DNA from: Bathynomus jamesi
Lineage: Eukaryota > Arthropoda > Malacostraca > Isopoda > Cirolanidae
Assembly: GCA_023014485.1 (NCBI GenBank)
Contig: JAJOZX010003214.1
Span: 186,001-250,000, forward strand
Reading direction: 5' to 3'
DNA: 64,000 nucleotides
Numbering within the stretch: position 1 is the first letter of the stretch; every line of letters begins with the position of its first letter. Below, piece after piece: positions 22,648-33,900 of the stretch. Both the position numbers and the translations under genes were made by a program. The notes beneath the pieces were generated by a model. The model saw only the letters and a list, made by a program, of their open reading frames with translations, was not told the DNA's origin and did not search any database.

Positions 22648-22725
22648 TATCCTGTCGTGGTGTGATGGTAGTGCTCGCTACTACTACTACTACTACTACT
22701 CAGGGGGTTCTCGGTTCGGATATAA
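22648..22725 (+). repeat. tRNA-derived SINE-like fragment, facing copy
   Basis: The segment starts GTCGTGGTGTGATGGTAGTG and GCTCGCT, then a (CTA)n run of about eight units, then CAGGGGGTTCTCGGTTCGG, followed by an AT-rich tail. It is similar in arrangement to the segment at 22371-22470 but on the other strand. The trinucleotide run occupies the place of the anticodon/variable region. Confidence 0.5.
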
Positions 22726-23135
22726 TATAAAATATATATATAATATATTATTATTATAATATACAAATGGGGGATTGAAAAATTTCTTAATACATTTGTT
22801 TTCTGTTTGTTTATAAGATTACTGATATTAGATGGAGGAGGAAATTGCTTTCTGATCTTTCTTTAAATTGTGGATGTGAAAAGTATCATCACTCAATAGG
22901 AGGTAGTATCAACTTTTCCCAATGTTTAGACTGAGCCTATTTTATTATGTTCTCGAGGCCATAGTGTCTTCTGTTTGTATTTATAATGTACTTCTAAACT
23001 ATTTGTTCCCACCATCGGTGGTTTCTGAAATTCTTGTACGTTTACTTACAAAAATTTTTGTTTCATAAACATCGGACTGATAGTTAAACGTGGTTTTTTT
23101 TTGGGTGGGGGACTGAAAATAGACTTCACACTGTA

Positions 23136-23218
23136 CAAGGTGTCCCCTCAGTCCCTTTACCCTCACCCTATTCTAGTAGGAAAAGGTTTAGGGGTAGAGG
23201 AATTTATGGGACACCCTG
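23136..23218. mobile_element. 83-bp palindromic MITE, second copy
   Basis: Ends CAAGGTGTCCCC and inverted CAGGGTGTCCCATAAATTCC; TA at 23134-23135 and 23219-23220. Same length and layout as 3966-4048. Confidence 0.8.
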
Positions 23219-23252
23219 TACATTACTTTAAGCCTGAAACTGTTTTGAAGTA

Positions 23253-23561
23253 CAGGGTGTCCACATTGAAAGGTAACAACTTTGAAGCATCTTAATTGTA
23301 TATGTATGACTGTGAATGTTGAAGCTGAAGGAGCGCGTCACAGCGGCAGTGGCCTCCGTCATACCTGCGATGTTAGACAATGCGTGATGTGAGCCGTGAT
23401 GCGCTCCTTCAGCTTCAATATTTACACATTCAATCTGAAACACAAGAGACAGAAACTTAATTATATGATGTGGTATCTGTGCGGGTGTTTCAACATTCAC
23501 GCATTCATACATATATAATTATGATGCTTCAAATTTGTTACCTTTCAATGTGGACACCTTG
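23253..23561. mobile_element. 309-bp MITE with mariner-like ends
   Basis: The left end CAGGGTGTCCACATTGAAAG and the inverted right end CAAGGTGTCCACATTGAAAG continue matching through GTAACAA and TTTGAAGCATC. TA flanks at 23251-23252 and 23562-23563. A second inverted pair (TTGAAGCTGAAGGAGCGC near 23319 and 23399) lies inside. The end sequence resembles the 83-bp family. Confidence 0.85.
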
Positions 23562-24707
23562 TACATATTCGCTTCTACAATTTCTGTATACATAAAAATT
23601 GCTGCTGAAAATGAAAAGCAAACTTCAGGAATGTATACTAATTTATACTAAATGTCAGGAATTTATACTAATAGAAACTACCCCAAACTATGGACACGTC
23701 ATGATCGCCAATACTCTTCTGAGGATTATAGGTCAGGTTAGGTTATGGTAGAATAAATAAAGTTAGGTTAAGAGTTTCAATGGTTTCGACTTCCATAATT
23801 TGAAATATCGCCAGTACACGCACTCATATTCAAAGTTTTTGTATTATTGTTCGTTTTGAAGATAAGATCTTCCTGGATTAAACTAGTCTTAACTAATATT
23901 AACATTGCCTAACATGCATTTAAAATTTCTATGCGTTCGTTTAAAACGATTTTGAACGGTTTCATTAAATTCGTGCATTTCTAAAATGATATAAATGATT
24001 TTTCACTCCTAATGACAATTGTTAAAAAAAAAAAATCTGTATTTTTATGTTGCAATTCGACCAGTAATAGTAATACGAGTATAAATAAATGGGTATAACT
24101 GCTTATATGTGTGCAGTTTACATTATAAATATTATTTAATTATACCATAAGAACGAAGTTACAAAACTGATCCACCAACGAGTGCGTGAAAATGACTAAA
24201 AACTTTCATTCTGTAAAAGGCTAATAAAACTACCTACACCTTTTAAACCCTTCATCATCTTGCATCGAAAAAGTGGGTCTCGTAATCTGTATTTGCTTTC
24301 GAAACCGTGAACAAAGCGGCATTTACACGATTATTTTTATGTATATGAAGACAATCATTGGCAGTTGGATCCCCTCTTTCAGACCCAGTTAATAGGGGGT
24401 CATACGATGACCTTCGTGCATGCTGAAAACTGTCGAGCACTTTTGCAAAAGAATTAGTTTGTGTCTGGCGCGAGTCAGTACTAGAAAAGTAGTTGGAGGG
24501 TGCACACAGTTTGTCCGTTTTCGTTTTAATTTAATTCTATTTAATTTACTATAAAACTATATTGTGGTATAGACACAGAAGGTTTTAGTGAAGAACCGAG
24601 TTTAAAATAGTGTAAGAAATTTTGCCGTTATTATAAATTCGATCGATCGTGTAATAAACGTTTAATGTAACTGTCCTTTTTTGGAAAAGGTTGTAGAAGT
24701 TCTTCGA

Positions 24708-26166
24708 ATGGATGCTAATAGTCCCCAAACAAACGAAATGGTAAACAATGAAGAGGGAGGCATTAATGAGAGGCTTTCCAGTTCACCTTCGAGTGGATTT
24801 ATAACTGTGGATCTACAGGAATCTGAAAATGATGAAAACTTTATTGGTGAAACGCAAAGACGCGTTCATCAAAGAGAGATCGCCCACAAAAAGGAAACGA
24901 AAAGATCGAGAAAGGTTTCAAGAGAGACATCGTCTTTAATAGGGAAGAGTAATGAAACTCCTTCGTCAGCAGGAAATCAAAGCAGCTCCAGTTCTATAAC
25001 TTCGAACTCTCAAGAGTTACCTCCTTCCGATCTCTCTCCAACCACACGTTTAAATGGGACTCGAAGTGATTCTTTAGACCATTTGGAGGTGGTCACTTCG
25101 CTCCCCATGAATCGTCCTTCTGCGACCTCACCCTCACCCGCATCTTTCCAGCAATTCAAGCCAAGCATAAGTTCTTCCATTTTCTCTTTCATAATGACAG
25201 TAGCGTTTATTTGCATTCTCTGGTTAGTTGTGTTCATGGTCTTTGGGTATCGAGGGCACGCGATTGCGGGTGTTTTCATCGGTCTTTTCCTCGTTGGACT
25301 TCTCCTCAATACATGTTTCTTGAAACTTTATTTCCGCTTCAAAATGTTCCTCGGCCTTAGTGCCGCTTTTACTGCGGCCGAAAGACAAGCAGCGGCAGTT
25401 CAAAGACGTCGTCAGATGCAGGTTTGAATCTCTTTAAAATTTATTTCTGTACTCAGTAACGGTATTTATTGTTCCGACTAGAATATCGATTGTCCCGTGA
25501 AGTTTTCTTTAAACAAAAAAGGTCCAAGAATTTCAAAGAAAATTGGATGTTTGGTATTTGCGATATGAATGAGTAAAAAGGCGCCAACAAATAAATTACA
25601 AACATTTCCAGTAAAGAATGTTTTTGTTGAAATATTTAGCGATGATGACATATATTGGGCGACGTTTTAAGAAGCTATTTATATTTTTTCTTTTAATTTT
25701 TCACACATCACTTTACAAAACTTAATATCAACCACCTGTATTGAGCCCCATTATAACAAAATTACTCTACTTTCTTCCTATTTGTAATTATCAATTTTAG
25801 ATTATGAAATACAAATCAGAGGAAATTGAATTAATACATGTATTAAGAATTAAGTTACGTACCATTTGTAATAATAATAATAATAATACAAGTCATAAAA
25901 CTTTCTAAATTGTCTTTTTCTAATAGGAGCAACTTGTTTCTGAAAAGGCAAATGAAAAACCTCCGTCCTATGATACTGCAATGGAATCTCCTCCCCCTTA
26001 CAACTTTTTGCAGTACTACAAGCAAAGAAAATCCCCTGCTTCTGTCACATCTTCATCGTCAAGCACTTCGATGTACAGAAAGGGACACAATTGCCCGTTC
26101 TGTAAGAGCGAAGTCAGGATCTTCGGAATTTGCGTTTCGTGCAAAAATAATTTGTCAAGGAAATAA
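24708..26166 (+). CDS. Two-exon gene: two-TM protein with PPxY motifs and zinc ribbon
   Basis: Exon 1 is 24708-25421 (donor CAG|GTTTGA) and exon 2 is 25927-26166 (acceptor TTCTAATAG). Both are phase 0 and give 317 aa. I chose the ATG at 24708 (MDANSPQTNEM); upstream sequence looks like 5' UTR. The first 160 residues are Ser/Thr-rich and polar. Two hydrophobic helices follow (about 166-188, IFSFIMTVAFICILWLVVFM; about 192-216, AGVFIGLFLVGLLLNTCFL), then basic RRRQMQ. Exon 2 encodes KPPSYDTAMESPPPYN, i.e. PPSY and PPPY motifs of the kind bound by WW domains of Nedd4-type ubiquitin ligases, and a C-terminal CPFCKSEVRIFGICVSCK that could bind one zinc. The likely location is a membrane with the PPxY tail in the cytosol. 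I do not recognise the family; an adaptor for a WW-domain ligase is a guess. Confidence 0.75.
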
Positions 26167-26683
26167 GATTAACTTATTGCATATTTATTTTTAATTTATG
26201 AATGGAAGTAGGTTTCATAAGATTCATTGATTCAGCTTTAACACTATGCTCTTTCTTTGAGATTTTTCTTTTGTATGCTGCTGCTATATATAGCCCTTTA
26301 TTTGTGAATTTATAACTTCCGCCACAGAGTTAAATGAGATAATACAGTACAGTTAACTTCCGCAATTAGAGGTGAATGACTTAATAAAAGTACAGTAGCT
26401 AAAGTATTTATGATCGAAACAAGGCAAAATAATAACCATGAAGTGCTATATTTTGCTCTTTATTCACTGCATATTTAACGAAATAGTACTGGATTTAAGA
26501 TGTAAAAATGTTTCCTTACTATGATTGGCCTGGGGAAATAATGAAACAGTCCCTGACTGGACGATTCAAACTCCCCAACTCAACATTCTGAACACATTAG
26601 TAGATGTACAAGCCCCGCCTCCTTAGGCGGAGGCTTCTATAAAAGTTAAACACTTCTTGCATAATGTTCTCGCATATTGAAGT

Positions 26684-26766
26684 CAAAGCTGGAAAAGTTA
26701 CTTTACTAATTTAGAAAGAAACTAACAAAGTAAAATATTGCTTAAAAAGTAACTTTTCCAACTCTG
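26684..26766. mobile_element. 83-bp hAT-type MITE
   Basis: The ends CAAAGCTGGAAAAGTTACTT and, inverted, CAGAGTTGGAAAAGTTACTT enclose an AT-rich core. The flanking octamers ATTGAAGT (26676-26683) and ATTAAAGC (26767-26774) match at 6 of 8 positions, compatible with an old hAT duplication. Confidence 0.65.
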
Positions 26767-26774
26767 ATTAAAGC

Positions 26775-27927
26775 TGTGGTTGATAGCTCGCAGGTCATTC
26801 ATCTGTATCAACTAATTTCTTTTAGTACTAATTAAAGGTTGTAATTTCTTAAGACAATTATTTTGTGTGAATAATTATAAGGTTAAAGGAACTCGAGTGT
26901 ATATATTCATTACAGATGGGTAAAAATGGTGTCAATATAATGTAGGAAGCAATTATAATTTTTATTTAATAAGTCTAGTCATCATAACTGCAATGTGTAT
27001 AATGATGTCTGTGATAATAAATGCGTATGTAGTTAGTTTTCCTTCAAGTTTATCATCCGATGTAGTATTTCAAAACTAATTTCTAAAGAGGAAAAGAAAA
27101 ATAGTTTTTGCTTCAGATTTTATTACGAAAGTAAAAAGGTAGTTTAAAATACTTGAATAATTTTCTCGAGTAAAATAAGTCAAACATAATTTACAAAAAC
27201 GTTTCATCAATATTTGAATTACAGAACACAGAGGAATGCGTCTCATCATTATTTTTACTTTAAAATGATATAAATAAAAAGGCCTTGACACCTTTCGTAT
27301 AAAATTTAGGTTACTTTTTCATGACTACAACAAGGTATAAAAATGGAAAAAGTAGGATAATATTAGAGAATGAGACTAAAACAAACTGTTCATACACGAA
27401 TGATGCTAAAACCTGTTAATCGGTTACGTGTACCTTCATTATTGTAATACTACTACAAGTTTCTTAGTCTATACAACATTTTCGGCATTGTGTAAAAAAG
27501 CGAATAATGAGGTAACATTTAAATTTTTTTTTTTTTACTATTATTAATTCAATGAAATTTTAGTAGTATATAGAAATACATTTAAAAGTCCTTAAATTTA
27601 AGAATAAATAAAATACATTCATGTCTTTGAAGTTCCCTTATACCCACATTTCATTTCTAATGGATACACCAAACTGTGTTTGCATTTCCCAGCTACAAAC
27701 TATCCTCTAGATGAGGTCAAAAGTGCAAATTCTATCCCTGAGTACAAAAAGCTAAGAATACTGACTCCAGACACAACTCCAAAAGGAATTATCGAAGAGA
27801 AGGGAAGAGGGGGGGAAGCTTTAAAAGGTCGATGGCAAAATATAAAAGTATACATAATGAACCGGAAGTGGCTAACATATTTTGTCACCTGGTAGGAAGA
27901 CCTCAGAAGGTCAACAATATTTTAAGA
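26775..27927. other. No gene seen between the PPxY gene and the Rumi gene 3' end
   Basis: AT-rich sequence. The two genes point towards each other, so both 3' UTRs should end here. No other feature is supported. Confidence 0.5.
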
Positions 27928-30900
27928 TTATTTAACTTCTATTAAGTCACTCCTCTTCTGCGTTTCATAAAGCATCAATTTAGAGTAGGAAATGAGGAGT
28001 TTTTTCCAGTAGCAGAGAACGTCTTTCATGCGCAGGTGGTCTCTGATGAATTCGTATCCACGCGTGGCAATTTCCTCCACAAGTTCATCATTCTCTTTGG
28101 CGAAAAGGATCAAGTCCCTTTTGAGGAGAGAAAGTGTCAATTATCAGCAAAATATATAAGTTTGTTTCAAACATGATAAAGCTGAGAAACCTTAAGGAAA
28201 GATTCGTTTTGGTACTTCGTTCGACAGTTCACCAAATAGTCAGCTGCAAAAGCCAGAATAAATTGGACTGTGAGGAAAGTGTGGGGCCATTGTATCCAGA
28301 TTTCTGTAACCGACATTACATCCATATCATTAAAGATTGTGTTGAATTAAATTGGTTCCACGTTCAATCACAGATTCGCTGATCACATCCTCAAAGTCCT
28401 TCCTATGATGCGCGTAATAAGATACCTAATAAAAGCATTTCCTCAATTTAACCATAATTAAAAGTTCAATTTTACATTCGAGTTTCAAACACAGCGCCTT
28501 ATCATCAGGAATAAGGGAATTGAAATTCATTTATTACCAAGAGGAAAATACTCTCAACCAAACGAAGTTCCTCTATCATTAAAAGTTCGTTGTCCCTTCA
28601 GCAGTTTCAACCTACCTTGAATACCAAATTGAAGCGTGAAATACGTATGGCTCTTAACCAATTATATCCAACATGTATCCGAAATCTCCCTGATTAAAAT
28701 AACTTGTCAAATGCTGACCTGAGGTCCTCCTCCGATGCGGTGGAGAGTACGGGAATGTAATGGACCCACGGCTTCAGCCGAGGGTAGAAAAACTCAATCC
28801 AATCCTTCCCCACATGGAAGACGAGAGACCTACAGAGGAAGAGATGCTTCAGTCGGAATGACGCGGCCACTCCTCTATAGTTGAACAAGTACTTGAAGGA
28901 GCAGTGAGACTCGAGACTCGCTTCAGTAGCCGGAGGGGCGAATAGCGTGTCCTGCAAAAAATACTCCAACATTTTTATATATACAAACTAAAGTTAACTA
29001 ACAAAACAGAACTCAAAAACTGTTAAATTCACTTTAGATAAAAATTACATATTATAACTCACCGCATCCGACTTCCAGGCTTGGTTCTTCGTATATTGCG
29101 CATCTACCAAATCAGGATTCTTTCTTGACAGATAAATCAATGGATCTCGTTCGGCGCTCGTTCGTGAACCTCTGTAAGAGTATTGTTAGTAGACCATTTT
29201 CATAACATGAACGCCACACGAGAATCACTATTAACAGTGGGTGGACACGCACACGCGCTTTTCCGAATGGATACCATCTTAATGAGAATCACTCGATTTC
29301 AACGATTTGCCCTTCTGAACAAATTCTGCGGGACCGACAAGCTGCGCGATCGAACGTCATTTAAAATAAAATGCGATTTCAGATTCCGTTAAGTTAAGGC
29401 TAGGTCGCTGTACATCACATTGGTGGATCAATAACTCGCTCAGCCTAAAGGATCAGAGGGCTACGTCATGGTCATTCGAAACGCCGCTTCCGGTAGATCA
29501 GCGAAGTTAACACATTTGGTTTGGGTAGTAGTTGGATGGGCGAGTTCTTCGCATCCAGATGATGTAGCGGCCCGTAGTCCGGATCCCACGTAAAGCCGTA
29601 GGTTCCTTCCGTCACACGACACTTGCTGTTACGAAGGCGATAAAAAAAAACGAATCATTCATCCGAATGATCAAAAGGCAATAAACGATTCAGTATTACC
29701 CTTCATTGAGAAGTGGGAAACGCTTCTGAAACACACCCCGCTTTAAATTCATTCATCTTTCAACAAAATTCTCCCGTTTAACTACTTGATATTCTTGATA
29801 ATCCTCGTTTCGCAGTCGTATCTATTTCTTTCCGCTTCAAAGGGTTTTTTCTACTTCTCTACTTACCACGAAGCCTTTTTTTTCTTCCTTCCTTTTAACT
29901 GTCAGTTACCGATTTTTTGCACATAACCACACTCAACGACCTACGTGTTTTAAAGATCATCATCATCATCATCATTACGGAAGCTTTGTCAAACTAGTCT
30001 CATTTCTTAAATTATTCCTGTCAACACTCCTTTCAACCACTCTGAATAAGGGTTGTCTCGCTTCATTCTTCTTTCAATTTCTAATCTGCTCATGCTTCTT
30101 TTATAAAACAAATATCTCAAATCCTGCTCATGCTTCTTTTATAAAACAAATATCTCAAATCCTGTCCCTTTAAACTAGCTTCTACGTAAGCAACATTTTC
30201 ATTGCAAAGTGACGTGCTGCGCTTTTTCTTTTAAATCTCTGAACGCCAAAAACCACATGCTATATATATTTTTCTTCTTTCAATTTAAGTTTCCGGACAA
30301 ATACTGTCGACAAATGCGTTCCAGCTCATCATCCGCCTTTCATAATTCTATTATACGCGTCTCTAACGGCTGATCGAAAGCGATTTTATGAGCTATTTTC
30401 GATTTACCTAAAAAATGCCACATTCTTCTTTTTACTCCAAGGCCAGACCTCGGCTTCCCGCATCAAGATGATCTTAAGTTTGTCCCAACGTCCAAGCCCC
30501 GTTGGGTAAATACCAATTGCGGGTCCTCCCTCCCAAAATGTCCACGCGGGGTATGTTATATCCAAATAGTCTTCAGTCTGAAAGGAGAAGTTACCATAAC
30601 AGAACGCTAAATTCTATAACTATTTACGAAATGTAAAAATGAAGTTTATTACGAGTAGATCAATAGTTGCTTCCCGAGCTTAACCCATAAAGCGTACGAT
30701 TGAGAGTTAAATTTCTCATTTGATTCGCAGCACGCGGAGAAATGGAATCTATTATAATGGCAATTTTAAAAAGGAGAATCAAAATACGAGTGAAAATAAT
30801 TTACCACTTCTAAAATTATTGAATTTACAAAAGAAATAAATGTACTTTATATTCTATAGCTCTGGCTGTTACGTAAGAGCACATACAGTACATATCCAAA

Positions 30901-33900
30901 CTATGAACTCTAAGTCACTATTATGTTAAATTGCCTAAAATATTTTCTAATTCTTTTCTCATCTTGGGGTTTGAGGGTGAGAAAATAAATAAATTCGAAA
31001 TAACGGCAAAACTTTAATCCATTTATAGAAAAATAACGGAAGGTTGGTAACATTTTAAAATAGAAGTAAAAATTGTTTATACGAATATTTATCATCAACC
31101 TTCCATATTTATATATTAATATTGATCCAACACGCTCGCGGTTAATTAAATGTATCAATTAATTAATATTGATCCAACATATAATAAATTAAATGTATCA
31201 ATTAATTAATATTGATCCAACATATAATAAATTAAATGTATCAATTAGTAATAATTAAATGTTACACGAAGCTCGCATAGTTTACGGTGATGATGGAAGC
31301 ACCAACCAGTGCCACGCTTCACTACTGACTTTTTGCAATAACAACAAGGCGTCAAGCACCCGGTACCTTTCAAAAAGTAGGAAAATAGGAAAAAATAAAA
31401 ATAGGAGCAAAATAGGAATATTTTTTTAAAGAATGACCTCATTCCAAGAATAGACACCTTCTGTCGCTCGGGCTTCAATGCGAATAGAGCCTTTTTCGTA
31501 GCATCACTGATGACCAGGTCCTTATCAGCAAGCTGAAGATTTCGATGTTGAATAGTAACCGATGACGAGTTAACACCATATTTTCTTTTCACTGCTTCTG
31601 GCTTCGTGAACCTGCGCAGGAACTTCAGGAGTGTTTCACACACACTATCATAGAGTAAATGAAATAGTTGGGCTGCTCTTCCGTAAATTAGTCAGAAGCT
31701 CTTCAAAAACAGGGGCACATCCCTTTAAAAACTCAAGCACCACTTTTGTCAATTTTTTTGGTTCATTAGTCAGCAAAGCACGAACTCTTCTGTAATTGGA
31801 ACTTTTTGGTGCAGTTTTCTCATCTTTTCAAAGTTCTGTAGCTCATAAAATAGGAAGTAGGAAAATTTTGGAAAAAATACAAGTAAATAGGAATTTTTTG
31901 AAAAATAGGAAAAAGTAGGAAAAAAATAGAAACTTGACGCCCTATCACAATTGTACTTACAATAATGACGACAAAATACATTCGGGTCCTTATAACCAGG
32001 TACGGAACTGACAGCAATCAAAGTTTTGTGTTTGTAGTTATTGCGGAATACTAAGCTACTGCTAAACTGTTAATTTTCCCTACATGAAGTTTTCAGAAAT
32101 GTAATCATAGTTAAAGTCCGACATTTTTTATTAATGGTTCCCAACCAGCGATACACACACACACACACATCTCAGGTGGTACGCAAAAGTTATGATTGTA
32201 CGAGGTGGAATATGAAAATGTGAAAACATTACATAAAAAATAGCAAGGTACTATTTTCCACTTAAGACTGCATCAATTGACCTCAATCAATTACTTTTCA
32301 TCTAAAAACGGCAAATTTACAATGTAAATTTAATTTTTAAGTTGAAATTTGATAGGTACAATTCAATAGCTCCCTTATAATAAAATAAAATAAATAAATA
32401 AACAAACTAGCACATTATCTACGTCAGCTACATACTCTTCCCCCTAGTGATAATGGCATTGCATAGAAGTTTTTCTGGGAAGCACTTGGCCCAGTATGGG
32501 TTGGGAACAGGCTTAAACTATGGATATAGTACAGAAAATTTAATACGGTTTCCAATTAATTAGCTATAAATGAAAAGTTCCAGACAAAATGACAACAAAT
32601 ATAAATTTATCATTATTTCTGATATTCAAAGTAAACTAAAACAGGCGTCTCAAACACGAAGCCGCAAAAATTTCCAGTGTGTTTTACACAAAAACGAGTA
32701 AACTGTACTGTCACAATAGCGGCGAATTAAGAGCATCCCTCCTTCCCAAAGCATCCCTCACAGCAGTCGCTTCATGATTCGCGTAGGACGGCTGAGACAC
32801 CTGACCTCTGGTCTTTCTGCTATATGTGATTAGGGCAGAGAAAACCTTGGGGGCTTTCAATGCCTCAAAAACTCAGTTCCTCCATCTGTCTACTTGTCAC
32901 AATCTTCCGCAGGACCGTCAACAACACGCAATTCAATCCTTCCACTTCTCGTAACATTCTTGGCGTTTCCTTTTCTCGTGATCTTTCCTGGAAAGATCAC
33001 ATATACTCTCGTTCTAAAACAGTTTCTAAGAGGTTAGGTGTGCTGTACCACCTCCGCGGTTTCTTCACTCCCACTCAGTTGCTATCTGTACAAGGGTCAT
33101 TCCATGTCAGTTCAACGGCGAAAAGAACGTGACCATCACCGACTTTTTTGAAAATTGGCACACTTATAGATCTCTGTGAGAAAAACAGAATGACGCTTGT
33201 TTCAACACTCTAGGTCATATGGTTCCGGAGATATGGCCATTCGAAATTTGTAAAAAAAAGGTCAATTTCCAAGGTCATACCCTACTTCAACATGAAATAT
33301 CTCGGCTCCTATTGCACTTACAGAGACCATTTAACCCTTTCGATCATGAATTATGACATAGGGTAAAAAAGAAATTTGCCTTTATATGTGGGTATATAAG
33401 AACCAATATGGTTTATTTTTCAGCTACCAAATTGGGTACCCAGTGACTGAAAGGGTTAAACACTATTTTAAAGCTTTTAAGCAGATCTACAACTTTGTTT
33501 CTATTCATATTTTACCTCAGTGCTAAAAAAAAAGTTGATCTTATTTTTGACCTTTGACCTTGTGTAGGTCATTTGAAGTCACAACCAATTTTTTTTCTCC
33601 TTTCACCCAATTTTGGGTACACATGTCTACCTTAACCTAAAACAAGATTTTTAGTGTTGATTAAGTTAGTATAGACGCTACAGCCATTTCAGTGGACCAT
33701 ACCCATCTCCATTTTGACCAAGTACCTTTTTCCACCAAACTTTGGAGCACCTTATCTTTGGAACTGTTTGAGCTAGAGTGTTGAGAAAAATACCATTAGA
33801 TTTTTCTTACTGAGATATATAATGTCTGCTAATTTAAAAAAAATAGGTAATTATCTAACCTAACCTAACCCAGTTATTTGGTCGAATAAGTATCCGGCCC

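Noticed and set aside
24708..26166. Assignment to Commissureless, NDFIP or a LITAF-type protein
   Set aside because: PPxY and membrane segments are shared in general terms, but order, number of helices and the C-terminal zinc ribbon do not fit any of them well enough.
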